A stretch of 37,500 nt of DNA from Tubiluchus corallicola (GCA_030141605.1 JAQGDQ010000822.1:50001-87500), one strand, 5' to 3'; positions 10,457 through 19,370 are shown, numbered from the stretch's first letter. Numbers and translations: made by a program. The notes: generated from the sequence alone by a model not told the origin.

Positions 10457-10803
10457 TCAATCATTTTCGTTGACTGCCCAATCAGCGTGCAAGTTATTTC
10501 ACACACCCCTGCAGCAGGTACGTTTGGGACATTTAGCTACAGCTGCGTCTAACACTGTTGTGAAAAATGCTCAACTTTTCATCAGTTAGCGGGAAAAATA
10601 TTGACTTGGTTCTAGATTTTATTATGTCAATTGAAATTGCAAGTGAATTAGTGGAAATATATATTCTGGTTTCGTTTACAGGAAGAAATTCACAATGCTT
10701 ACGTCTATAAGTTGCTGATTAAACCATTTTGCAATCAAGAAAATACACAGTTTAGTTTAGTTTATGGCTTTGCAAGTTAGATAAAAATAACTATTTGATT
10801 AAC
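10457..10803 (-). repeat. GPCR 3'-flank module (left inner)
   Basis: Same landmarks as the other 3'-flank copies. A one-base deletion at ATTATGTCAATTG (near 10620) breaks the open frame seen in the outer copies. Confidence 0.85.
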
Positions 10804-10819
10804 TTTATTTATTTATTGT

Positions 10820-11794
10820 TTAAGCAGTACACAACTTTACGGGATACATTCTTTTCATACCTTTTCTGAATTCTTTCAAACGAAAAGCGTAAATAAATAC
10901 ATTTGTAACGCTGTTAATTTCTCCCAGTAAGAGAAAACCTATCATGTGTTTCATGTCCGTGATGTTGCTTAGCCCGGTATGATACAAAAGACCTTTGATA
11001 AAAAACGGATACCATAGCAAGAAGTAAAGACCAACGTTCATAGCAATAGTCACAGCCAGTTTTGTTCTTGCAACACCCGCACGATGTCGCTGTACCTCTT
11101 CCGTATTAGACGACTCGATCCTATTTATCTGATGTAAACTTGCCTTGATGATTCTCACATAAAGGATCAATATAAGGAAAGGAAAAATTAGAAAAAACGT
11201 TATGACGACTATCCAAGCGTATGTCAGTGTCGGAGATGCATTGGCAGAAGTTAGACAGTAGTCTGTAAAGGCTGTCGGGTCGTTACCTTGTAAGCCAGCT
11301 GTTATTGTTCCAGAAATCATAGCAGACATCCAAACTGAGGTCAGTCCGACGATCAGGCGTTTCTCAGTAACCATGGCATCGTATCGAAGCGGATACATAA
11401 CGGCAACGTATCTTTCAAACGTTATGGCAACTATGGACAGAACGGCAGAAAATTGAAAAGCGAGGACAAATGCTGTGAGAACGAGGCAGTAGACCATATC
11501 TCTGTCTAGTTCGCAAAAGTAAACAGTTCCCAAAGCGATGGCGGCAACACCAACGCCACCGTCACTCACTGCTTGATTACACAGAATATAGTAAGGAATC
11601 TTATGAAGAGGCGTGGAGAAGTAAATGTTTAACACGATTAATAAATTAGAAAATGTTGTCAGGAAACCGAGACTAATGAATAAACATCCAATGATCATCT
11701 TCCACTCTGAGGAATCAGAGCTGCTTGTATTGTAAACTTCTGTACCATCCATACCCATCCTGTTCTCCCAGACGTTTGTACCATCCATACCCAT
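10820..11794 (-). CDS. Rhodopsin-class GPCR, inner copy (left arm)
   Basis: An intronless class A GPCR; ligand unknown. The frame is open from 11833, but its first codon there is TTG and the first in-frame ATG is at 11794 (AGGATGG, strong context), giving 324 aa. In the 337-codon open frame the landmarks are N63 (TM1), D91 (TM2), C116 and C193 (disulfide), E140-R141-Y142, W168, P218, W274-x-P276 and N311-V-F-I-Y315. The proline of NPxxY is absent. Two 36-bp N-terminal repeats encode GMDGTNVWENRM-type segments. From residue 10 the translated sequence is the same as the right inner gene. AATAAA repeats begin within a few bases of the stop, so the 3' UTR is probably very short. Confidence 0.92.
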   Translation of the reverse strand: MGMDGTNVWENRMGMDGTEVYNTSSSDSSEWKMIIGCLFISLGFLTTFSNLLIVLNIYFSTPLHKIPYYILCNQAVSDGGVGVAAIALGTVYFCELDRDMVYCLVLTAFVLAFQFSAVLSIVAITFERYVAVMYPLRYDAMVTEKRLIVGLTSVWMSAMISGTITAGLQGNDPTAFTDYCLTSANASPTLTYAWIVVITFFLIFPFLILILYVRIIKASLHQINRIESSNTEEVQRHRAGVARTKLAVTIAMNVGLYFLLWYPFFIKGLLYHTGLSNITDMKHMIGFLLLGEINSVTNVFIYAFRLKEFRKGMKRMYPVKLCTA

Positions 11795-11921
11795 CCTGTT
11801 CTCCCAGACGTTTGTACCAACCACACCGTGCAAATGCCTCTAACTTTATGCTCTCGTAAACAACTCCTAACGCACGCCAATCAACTAGTTCCTCAGAATG
11901 GCTCACATGTTTTGTGCTCAT
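11715..11921 (-). other. Upstream ORF overlapping the GPCR start (left inner)
   Basis: A 68-codon frame, MSTKHVSHSEELVDW to RSLQYKQL, overlaps the GPCR N-terminus out of frame; both read through the 36-bp repeats without stops. Its ATG lies only about 18 bases from the TATA box, so it may fall at or before the transcription start. Confidence 0.4.
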
Positions 11922-11938
11922 GGGTATCTGTCTGTTTG

Positions 11939-11946
11939 TATTTATA
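11939..11946 (-). promoter_or_regulatory. TATA box of left inner GPCR
   Basis: TATAAATA on the minus strand in the context GCAGGTATAAATACAAAC. It is conserved in position and context in the right inner (20947) and right outer (26488) genes. Confidence 0.7.
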
Positions 11947-12176
11947 CCTGCACGCTCGCCTCGTCACAATTTTCTTGTCACAAAATCCAAAAGTATTTTT
12001 GCGCTGCCGTTTTTTCTCTAGCTAACAAGGTAACGACTTCATATCGGATTTCAGCAAGCAGTAATTTAATTTGGCTTAATAATTGCTTTAGAAACGTTTC
12101 TTCCCGTCGTTTCCGATGACAACCTACAACATTTTATAGCGCATGTGGAAATAATTTAATTGCTTATAGTGTATAT

Positions 12177-12700
12177 ACAATCATTTGCAAAAGTTTAAGA
12201 CCAAAGTGATTTTTTCATGAAAATTAACAAACCATCGTTTAACACGGTTCCATCTAAAAACTATTCATTTATTCTTCTAGAAACATATACTACAGCATAG
12301 TTTGTATCTTTTTATCCAAAAATAGTCACAGTCCTTGAACATTTTAGTACTTTGTATGGCCGCCGAAGTTGTCAATCACTGCCTTCATTCTAAGAGGCAT
12401 ACTGGAAATTAGGTTTTGGCAGTACTCGGAAGTAATTTCTTTAACCTAAACGTCCTTGAGAACTCTTCGCAAGTCTTCAGCACTTGATAGCTGCCTGTCT
12501 GCCATCTTATCCTTCAGTATCTCCCAGAGATTCTCTATCGGATTGAGGTCCAGACTGTTTCCAGGCCATTCAAGTACGGCGATGTTCTTCTCCCTGAGGA
12601 AATTGGTGGTCACCTTCGATCTGTGGCAAGGAGCTCTGTCTTGCATGAAGACTGAACACTTATGAACACTCATATGCAATTCTAGTTGTTCCTATAGTAA
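12177..12700 (-). mobile_element. Tc1/mariner remnant with transposase C-terminus (left inner)
   Basis: The transposase fragment on the minus strand reads VFMQDRAPCHRSK, WPGNSLDLNPIENLWE. The second Asp and the Glu are 34 residues apart (D34E, Tc1 family). The DNA-binding domain and first Asp are missing. A stop interrupts the frame at GACGTTTAG (about 12446). The 3' terminal repeat (CTTTTGCAAATGATTG, rc) is at 12178-12200, about 230 bases upstream of the GPCR TATA box. It aligns without an indel to 20193-20716. Confidence 0.88.
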
Positions 12701-12799
12701 TCTTATTAGTACATAATCATATCATTTTCCTGTTTTCGGTCAATCTACTTTTTTCTTATCTACGTGGTTTTACTAATGCATAGAGCACGTCCAACACGG

Positions 12800-13796
12800 T
12801 TGTTCCAGACTCTTCCTCAGTTGTTCCAGTCTTTCCCTTAGTTGTTCCAGTCTCTTCCTTAGTTGCTCCAGTCTTTCCCTCAGTCGTTCCAGACTCTTCC
12901 TTAGTTGTTCCAGTCTTTCCCTTAGTTGTTCCAGTCTCTTCCTTAGTTGCTACAGTCTTTCCCTTAGTTGTTCCAGTCTTTCCCTTAGTTGTTCCAGACT
13001 CTTCCTTAGTTGTTCCAGTCTTTCCCTTAGTTGTTCCAATCTCTTCCTTAGTTGTTCCAGTCTTTCCCTTAGTTGTTCCAGTCTCTTCCTTAGTTGTTCC
13101 AGTCTTTCCCTTAGTTGTTCCAGTCTTTCCCTTAGTTGCTCCAGTCTTTCCCTCAGTTGCTCCAGTCTTTCCCTCAGCTGTTCCCTCAGTTGTTCCAGTC
13201 TTTCCCCTTAGTTGCTCCAGTCTTTCCCTTAGTTGTTCCAGTCTCTTCCTTAGTTGCTCCAGTCCCTCAGTTCCAGTCTTTCCCTTAGTTGTTCCAGTCT
13301 TTCCCTCAGTTGCTCCAGTCTTTCCCTTAGTTGTTCCAGTCTTTCCCTTAGTTGCTCCAGTCTTTCCCTCAGTTGCTCCAGTCTTTCCCTTAGTTGTTCC
13401 AGTCTTTCCCTCAGTTGCTCCAGTCTGTCCCTTAGTTGTTCCAGTCTTTCCCTTAGTTGTTCCAGTCTTTCCCTTAGTTGTTCCAGTCTTTCCCTTAGTT
13501 GTTCCAGTCTTTCCCTCAGTTGTTCCAGTCTTTCCCTTAGTTGCTCCAGTCTTTCCCTCAGTTGTTCCAGTCTTTCCCTTAGTTGTTCCAGTCTTTCCCT
13601 TAGTTGTTCCAGTCTTTCCCTTAGTTGTTCCAGTCTTTCCCTTAGTTGTTCCAGTCTTTCCCTCAGTTGCTCCAGTCTTTCCCTCAGTTGCTCCAGTCTT
13701 TCCCTTAGTTGTTCCAGTCTTTCCCTCAGTTGCTCCAGTCTGTCCCTTAGTTGTTCCAGTCTTTCCCTTAGTTGTTCCAGTCTTTCCCTTAGTTGT
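12800..13796 (-). repeat. 21-bp minisatellite at palindrome junction (left)
   Basis: About 47 units of GGAAAGACTGGAACAACTAA+G (minus strand), with GAAGAGACTGG variants interspersed mainly in the outer part. The outer edge is identical to the right arm; the inner edge is the arm/spacer junction. On the minus strand one frame reads GKTGTTK repeats and forms a 349-codon ORF from an ATG in spacer sequence (13805) to 12756; another reads the heptad ERLEQLR. I treat it as satellite DNA, not a gene. Confidence 0.95.
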
Positions 13797-14175
13797 TTTC
13801 CACATTTACTTCAAGGAAAAATTCAAATTGCAGTTGTCAAAATTCTAGGTTTCTAAAATTCTCATTTTTAAAATGAAGCCATTTACCTTGAGCGGTTAGC
13901 TGTGTCTGTTTATGAAGGTTATGGAGATGATTCGAAATTTGCTATTACGATCCATGAAATATTTACCCCAAATTAAAATAGGATAAAAACGAAGTGTTTT
14001 CTGTTGTCATGCCAACATTATGAAAAGTAAACCTTTTTTTCTATTTGGCTCTCGAAATCTTGATATTGCGACGTCCCAAGATCATTTTAGGCTTTTTAGT
14101 CTCAGATGAAGCCACCTAGGTGCGAGGATTTAAACATCAAATTACTCTGGCTTCAAAGAAACGTTATTCTAAAAT

Positions 14176-14303
14176 CCTAAAATCGAGAACAACATTTATA
14201 GGCTATTAGCTGTCGGGATTTCGCAGATTTTATAACTAAATACGCTGCCAGACGTAGGCCACACGACAATAGTCCATTAAGTTTACAAATAAGTGACATT
14301 TAC
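14176..14303. repeat. 128-bp module, spacer copy
   Basis: A close copy of 10070-10197 and the reverse complement of 22681-22808. It sits downstream of the spacer GPCR, as the arm copies sit downstream of the inner GPCRs. Confidence 0.85.
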
Positions 14304-14317
14304 TGAGCTTCAAGTGT

Positions 14318-14470
14318 CGTGGACTTTTGTAACGTGGCTTTTGTGACGTGGCTTCAAGTGACGTGGCTTCTGTGACGTGGCTTCTGTGACGTGGCTTTTG
14401 TGACGTGGCTCCAAGTGACGTGGGCTTCAAGTGACGTGGCTTCTGTGACGCTGGCTTCAAATGGTCACGT
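14318..14470 (+). promoter_or_regulatory. Array of TGACGTGG motifs
   Basis: TGACGTGG occurs at 14344, 14359, 14373, 14387, 14401, 14416 and 14432, spaced 14-16 bp, flanked by variants (TGTCGTGG, TAACGTGG, TGACGCTGG). TGACGTG(G/A) is the core bound by ATF6/XBP1-type bZIP factors in animals. It may be a regulatory array 3' of the spacer GPCR or merely a minisatellite whose unit happens to contain the motif. Confidence 0.5.
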
Positions 14471-14555
14471 GAAAGAAACTATCGTGAAATGACAATGTAA
14501 AAGACACTTCTCAAATTATTTTAATTCTCCAATAAACCGAATAAAAATAACCAAC

Positions 14556-15500
14556 TCAGAACAACTTGTTCCAAATATTAGCAAAAATTTGCTGAAAACC
14601 ACTGCGAAAATCTTCTAAACGGAAAGCGTAGATGAAAATATTTGTGAAACTGTTAATTTCTCCTATTAGCAGCAGAAGGATATGCGGCTTCATATCAACA
14701 CTCTCGTTGGTGTCCTCGAACAGGTACATCAAGGCTTTAATGTAGTAGGGATACCAGAAGAGAAAAGAGAAGCCAACATTGATGGCAACTGTTATAACTA
14801 GCTTTATTGTGGTACTCGTTCGATACCGATTCGTTTCGTTTATGTGAAAAACTTCCACTCTGTTTATCTGCATCAGTGCAGCTTTGATGATCTTGATGTA
14901 AAGTCCCATGATGGTCAGAGGAACGATTAAACATCCGATGATGACCAACGTCCATACAAGATTCAGTGAAGGAGACGTGGCGTTCGAGGAGAGACAGTAG
15001 TCGGTGAATAAAATACTCGCATGGCTTCTTTGCATCAGAACTAGGACTACACCAAGGATAATTCCAGTAAACCACACTGCAACTAATCCAAACACTACGC
15101 GTTTTAGGGTCACTAGGGTTTCATATTGAAGTGGATAGATTACTGCAATATACCTCTCAGCTGTTATAATTGAAATGGAAACTATTGAGCAAACATGAAA
15201 TGGGATAATTAGTCCCGTAAGCATAATGCAGTTTCTGGGATCTTCGTCCAAATTATAAAGAAGGATTACTCCCGTGACGACAGCAGCACATCCGACACCA
15301 GCGTCGCTGATCGCTTGGCTAACCAAAATATAAAACGGAATTTTGTGCAAAGATCTGGTGGCGCATATGACAAGTGCTGTAAAAACGTTGCAGCATATCG
15401 TCAAAAGTCCAAAACTCATGAACAAAACGCTAACTTGAAACCTCCATTTTGATTCGCCAATAACAATGGTTTCGTTTGAAACATTATTGTCATCAGACAT
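14556..15500 (-). CDS. Rhodopsin-class GPCR, diverged spacer copy
   Basis: An intronless 314-aa receptor from ATG at 15500. It is the only copy in the spacer and clearly diverged from the four arm genes while sharing their framework: HKIPFYILVSQAISD (TM2), C91, AERYIAVIYPLQY after TM3, TDYC in loop 2, FLFWYPYYIKAL (TM6) and LLIGEINSFTNIFIYAF (TM7). As in the arm genes, NPxxY lacks its proline (NIFIY). The extracellular tail has two N-glycosylation sequons (N6-V-S, N9-E-T). It lacks the 36-bp N-terminal repeats and has no Tc1 remnant upstream. The plain ATG and uninterrupted frame suggest a functional receptor. Predicted plasma membrane; ligand unknown. Confidence 0.93.
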   Translation of the reverse strand: MSDDNNVSNETIVIGESKWRFQVSVLFMSFGLLTICCNVFTALVICATRSLHKIPFYILVSQAISDAGVGCAAVVTGVILLYNLDEDPRNCIMLTGLIIPFHVCSIVSISIITAERYIAVIYPLQYETLVTLKRVVFGLVAVWFTGIILGVVLVLMQRSHASILFTDYCLSSNATSPSLNLVWTLVIIGCLIVPLTIMGLYIKIIKAALMQINRVEVFHINETNRYRTSTTIKLVITVAINVGFSFLFWYPYYIKALMYLFEDTNESVDMKPHILLLLIGEINSFTNIFIYAFRLEDFRSGFQQIFANIWNKLF

Positions 15501-15870
15501 GTCAACATCAAGATGCTAAACAAGCAGCTAAACAAGCTATGATTAACGTGGGATGGTAATTTACGCGTCAGTTTATGCATAAGACAGCATAATTTAAGCT
15601 ACTTCATTATATTTTCCCACTTTTGCTGCACTCTTATTAAAAATATAACTTGTTTTACACCACTGAACAGCAAACTTGTCACACGGAAAACTAAAATGAA
15701 GACTAAAACTCCTATAAATGTACCTGCTCACTAATTGAGCACGCTCAGAAGCTGTCCATTTACAAGCCACTTCAGCTTATGACAAAGATAAAACCATTAG
15801 TCCAATAATAAACCTTTTTGGCACGCTGCCAGAACGACTTTTAAAAACTTGGCGTGTCATCTTTCAAAAA
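15501..15870. other. Upstream region of the spacer GPCR
   Basis: No open frame. A possible TATA-like TATAAATG lies near 15714 but on the plus strand; no convincing minus-strand promoter is seen. Confidence 0.35.
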
Positions 15871-15948
15871 GCATTGCGGATCTTTATTAAGATGCGGATC
15901 TTTATTAAGCATTGCGGATCTTTATTAAGCATTGCGGATCTTTTTTAA
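15871..15948 (+). repeat. 20-bp tandem repeat, 4 units
   Basis: GCATTGCGGATCTTTATTAA at 15871 and 15909, with an 18-bp variant at 15891 and a variant at 15929. Confidence 0.85.
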
Positions 15949-16004
15949 GGAGAGCGCTCTCTCTGTTTTGAAACACAAGAAAACCCATTACTTGAATAAA
16001 TCTT

Positions 16005-16258
16005 AAAAAAATCGTCTTTAATTGTTGTGTCTCCTGCATGCTGTCTTATTGCACATAGAGCTGGTATTAGCAGTAACGCTGTATAAAACTTGAAAATTTA
16101 AACTCTCTCGACGGCCATTAGACGCAGCCAGTTTAACAGTAAGCTTAAAAAATTCGTCTTGAAATTTTATACCACTTACGTACTGCCTTTTTGCATATTA
16201 TACTTGCGTCGGCAGTAACGCTGAATAAAATTTGTAAAGTTACTCGCAGCCATTTTGA
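16005..16258 (+). repeat. Diverged two-copy tandem repeat (~141 bp)
   Basis: Two copies share AAAAAATCGTCTT-like starts and the GGCAGTAACGCTGAATAAAA-like block (GTAACGCTG near 16072 and 16211). Position 16259-16440 is AT-rich with no gene. Confidence 0.6.
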
Positions 16259-16440
16259 TGATAAGTCATTTGAAACAAGTTTAGATAACATTATGTGAAG
16301 TTTGAAAAGATAATCAGAGCATTCGCTTACTAGGCAAAAACATGAATTACTTTATCTTTTCAATAAAATTAAAAATAAGTAATATTCTTAGATTATATAT
16401 TACTATATTAAACTTATATTAATCTATATTATATATAGAT

Positions 16441-16500
16441 TATTATACTAAGGAGGACTCGAAAGCTCAATGCTCCTTCCCCCTACTCACAGTAACTCGC
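16441..16500 (+). repeat. GGAGGAG-hairpin element remnant in spacer
   Basis: AAGGAGGACTCGAAAGCTCA followed by ATGCTCCTTCC and CTCACAGTAACTCG resembles the right-arm sequence 22467-22518 (GGAGGAGGAGGCGACAGCAT, AATGCTCGTTCC, TTACAGTGACTAG) in order and spacing. Confidence 0.5.
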
Positions 16501-16639
16501 TTAGTTTATTTTTTTCAATGTAATATCAATTTGTATGTATGTTTGAGTTAACATATTGAAAAAATATTGAAAACTACAATAGCTTATTTTAAATCAAAGC
16601 TTAGGTTAAATAATAATTACCTCGGATACTCAAATTTCG

Positions 16640-16960
16640 TTAAACTTTCAAAGCTGCGCGCGGCTCAGTGAATCTATTAAGAGGGGCGGCAGCGCCTTTT
16701 CGTCACATTCGCGTAGCCGACAAATAGAAGGCGGTACCGTGATGGGGGGTAAGCATGATCATGAACTGCAGTGTTAGTTTCTGACGTCATATTACGTAGA
16801 CTTCATTTTCGTGACATCACGCGTTTAAGCAGTACTGTAACACTTATGCAAATGTGCTTGACGCGCAAGGGAAGATGCCTGCCATTGCACAAACTGTGGT
16901 TAATTTCTGACGTAAGCAATAGCCGTGTTCGGCTGCCGTTAATTAACTTTCTAAGCTAAT
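16640..16960. promoter_or_regulatory. GC-richer island with three CRE-like sites
   Basis: GCTGCGCGCGG and GGGGCGGCAGCGCC lie near 16655-16697. TGACGTCA is at 16782, TGACATCA at 16812 and TGACGTAA at 16908. The first and last lie in similar contexts (TTAGTTTCTGACGT, TTAATTTCTGACGT), suggesting a duplication of about 126 bp. It lies between the spacer GPCR and the GAD exon. A promoter or enhancer role is a hypothesis. Confidence 0.35.
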
Positions 16961-17110
16961 TATTCAAATGTAAGGAACAATTGTTAACTTTTATAGGCAA
17001 GAAAAAGCATATTTTGGACAGTAAATTAAAATGAGATCGAGTCTAAGCAATCGCCCGATCTTCCTTTAAATAATTTTAGTTGTAGTTTTCTTTAATTGGT
17101 GACTTCTTAC

Positions 17111-17344
17111 CAGTTTTCACTTGATATTTCAACGTTTCCTTGCAGTCTGAAAGAAGTTGAGCTAAATTTTGTGGTTCTCTTGTGATCTCCAAGTCGAGAA
17201 TTTCTTTCAGTTGATGAGGTTGATGAAAGTCCAGGATCTTTGTAGACCGGTCATGCTCCTTGTGTATGTAGTCGATACAGGTATCAATGACACGCAGTAA
17301 GAATTGTGCCGTAGCTTGATTACCTCCTTGTGATGGTAAAAGAT
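17111..17344 (-). CDS. GAD: Glutamate decarboxylase, single internal exon
   Basis: On the minus strand a 3' splice site (TTTATTTCAG) precedes position 17344 and a 5' splice site (G/GTAAG) follows position 17111. The 234-nt exon encodes LLPSQGG, then QFLLRVIDTCIDYIHKE, DRSTKILDFHQPHQL, and LLSDCKETLKYQVKTG. This matches the N-terminal part of animal PLP-dependent glutamate decarboxylase (GABA synthesis), where DRSTKVLDFHHPHQL and LKYxVxTG are hallmarks. The exon enters two bases into a codon and leaves after one, so both flanking introns interrupt codons. The catalytic Lys and the rest of the enzyme lie on other exons. No GAD exon is recognisable elsewhere in the window, so neighbours must lie beyond the palindrome arms or be lost. 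No inactivating change is visible. Confidence 0.92.
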
Positions 17345-17612
17345 CTGAAATAAAGACAAAACTTCGTAATACATTGTCATTTCGTTCATACTGAAAGGTA
17401 AATGCATATACACATCATAAGACCATTCGTTTGAATAATATTGATCAAGAACTACACAACTAGACAAACGTAAGGCAGGTAGACAAAAATTCAAAGCTTC
17501 AATAACTAACCTGTAAAAAACTTTAAAATTCCCAATCATTGAACCACACAAAGAATATTTTACTCTGCTTTTTATATTTAAATACATTAACAACATCAGC
17601 AAACCATTCCAA

Positions 17613-18105
17613 AATAACAGATTTACCTTTTTTCAAAATCCTATCGTTAATTCCAGAACAAGCAATCTAAAACAAATTAGGACAAATACCCACTATGGAA
17701 CGAACTCTGTAATCAAACAAGCAATTCTACTTTGGAATTCTCTACCATTACAGGTTAAACAAATCAAGTCCCTATCAGCATTTAAAACAAAATTAAAATA
17801 ACTAATATTTACCAGATATGAAATACCATCACACCAGTACGACAAAATTCAGAATTCACAGATCCACGGCCATATTAATTAAATCATAATTTTTCATTTT
17901 TTGTGCATAGTTGTAAATATGTTTGATTTTATTCGTCGTTACTTTCCATTACTGCACAGTAGTTTAGATTGCACTGACGCATTTGCCTTTAGCAGTGTAA
18001 GTTTTTATTAACTAACACTGATTGATCATCTCTGTAAAGTTTTTATCAGTGATTATCAATGTATTTTAATGGCAAATAAAGATTATACATATATATATAT
18101 ATAAC
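17613..18105 (+). mobile_element. LINE 3' end fragment in spacer (plus strand)
   Basis: A 3'-terminal non-LTR fragment. The frame to the stop at 17799-17801 includes RTNTHYGTNSVIKQAILLWN and SLPLQVKQIKSLSAFKTKLK, a standard reverse transcriptase C-terminus. A short 3' UTR with AATAAA and a (TA)n tail (about 18088-18103) follows. It is severely 5'-truncated and is a different element from the arm LINE. Confidence 0.8.
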
Positions 18106-18205
18106 TACCCACCCAAGATGGGGAAAGTTGGGTTAGGCAAGACGAAAACTAGGAGCAGGAACAACGAAACCGTCTTATAAGGTTATTTAATAGGCAGATA
18201 AGTTG

Positions 18206-18250
18206 ATAATTTTTATTATTATTATTATTATTATTTATTATTATTATCAC
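18206..18250. repeat. ATT microsatellite
   Basis: (ATT)n run. It probably forms the 3' tail of the minus-strand LINE fragment that follows. Confidence 0.8.
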
Positions 18251-18830
18251 ATTCAGTACAATATAATGACATTAAGCACACAGTGACATCAAAATTATTA
18301 CGTCATACTGTATAAAATTGTTATGTTTCATACACTATCATTATCGTAAAAGAATAATTGTACTGCAGTGAGCTAGAGAAGCAAAGGCTTGTATAAGCCC
18401 ACTGTCATGTGAACCTGATAAAAAAAGAATGGATGATTGAACAAAAAAGAACTGGGAGAAAGGTTAGATCACACAGGAAGGGTAGAAGGATGTGTTAGTG
18501 GAAATGGTAGGAAGAAAGATAATAGATTGTGCTATGTTGACATCAGCTCTAAAGATTTATCAATGATGCCTTGTTTTGCATAATCTGTACCAGGATTGTG
18601 GTATGACTGCTGCAGTAGGTGTAGGAAATTAGGAAGTGTTGTACTTGTTGAGAATCATTGCTCTGTAGTTCTTTTTAAATATTTGAATTGGCTGAACAGT
18701 TTTTAATTCATCATTTATGTCACTCCAAAGCCTTGGACCAACATTTGCAATGAACTGCCACGTCTGTTCTACAGAAATTTACGACAAACTCATTCATTCT
18801 GGTTGCGTAACACCGATTATTTGGTTGGAC
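18251..18830 (-). mobile_element. LINE 3' end fragment in spacer (minus strand), relative of the arm LINE
   Basis: Reverse complement: NEFVVNFCRTDVA, then after a frameshift QFIANVGPRLWSDINDEL, ending at a stop at 18629-18631. The arm LINE has NEFCIKYCRTDAARHFITNT and GPRLWNNIN at the same place, so this is a diverged member of the same family. The downstream 3' UTR has a small GGCTT/AAGCC hairpin near 18388 and an (AAT)n tail. Position 18831-18939 is unannotated. Confidence 0.75.
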
Positions 18831-18939
18831 TGGATTATTAAAGAACGTTGGAAGCAACAAGGAAAATAAAATACTTATATGGGAGTAAGTAAACAAGCAG
18901 CATAGAGCAATAATTACGTAAACAAATTCCTATAAATCT

Positions 18940-19320
18940 AAATAAGAGTGCTATTAAAAACTTCTAGATGTGCTGGTAGGTAAGTCGGTGAAACAGTAAG
19001 TAAGAAGGTAAGTGGGCAAGGAGATGCTTGGGTGTATAAATTGTTAGTATTTAGTGTCTGTAGTACAAATAAATAGGTAAGCAGGAGGGTGGGATGGACA
19101 GAAACGTAGATGGAGAGTGGCAGGTAGATATGTAGGCAGACAGGTTAGCAAGCTGGCATCTAGGTACACAAACAGGTAGATAAGTAGATAGGTTAGGCGA
19201 GTAATTAAGCAAGTAGGAACAAACCTAGGTAGCAGACAGGTAACGTAAACGTAAGTAGGTAGACAGACAGGCAGGTAGGTGGCAAGTAAACAGGAAATGA
19301 CGTACACAAGTGTGAGGCTT
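18940..19320 (+). repeat. Degenerate GGTA/CAGG tetranucleotide tract
   Basis: Irregular runs of GGTAAGTA, CAGGTAGA and GACAGACAGG. They create a spurious Leu/Thr/Tyr-rich open frame on the minus strand. Confidence 0.75.
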
Positions 19321-19370
19321 ACCCGTTAAAGTTGTTGTTAATAATTTTAATGTGTTTTATTATGTATATT

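Larger units (their letters stand above)
1..13796. repeat. Left arm of giant inverted repeat
   Basis: The sequence is the reverse complement of 19371-33229 in the same element order. For paired positions the coordinate sum is constant over long blocks: 33230 near the outer end, 33278 just 3' of the outer GPCR, 32878 over the LINE reverse transcriptase (8698-9883) and 32893 over the inner GPCR plus Tc1 remnant (10820-12679). Constant sums mean there are no indels within those blocks; changes between blocks mark indels. The match is still running at base 1, so the outer end of the arm is not visible. The inner end coincides with the spacer-side edge of a 21-bp minisatellite. Confidence 0.97.
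13797..19370. other. Palindrome spacer, single-copy centre
   Basis: These 5.6 kb separate the two arms and have no reverse-complement partner in the window. It holds a diverged GPCR, a TGACGTGG array, a CRE-like cluster, one GAD exon, two LINE tails and simple repeats. Two pieces are related to arm DNA: 14176-14303 (a 128-bp module also at 10070-10197 and 22681-22808) and about 16441-16500. The spacer therefore looks like a neighbouring unit of the same GPCR cluster, not unrelated DNA. Position 13797-14175 shows no gene. Confidence 0.9.

Noticed and set aside
12756-13805. 349-codon ORF of GKTGTTK repeats
   Set aside because: It is a 21-bp minisatellite with more than one frame open; the ATG comes from unrelated spacer DNA and the right arm has no equivalent start.
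17207-17602. 131-codon minus-strand ORF overlapping the GAD exon
   Set aside because: It runs through the 3' splice site and into intron; its frame differs from the clear GAD reading frame.
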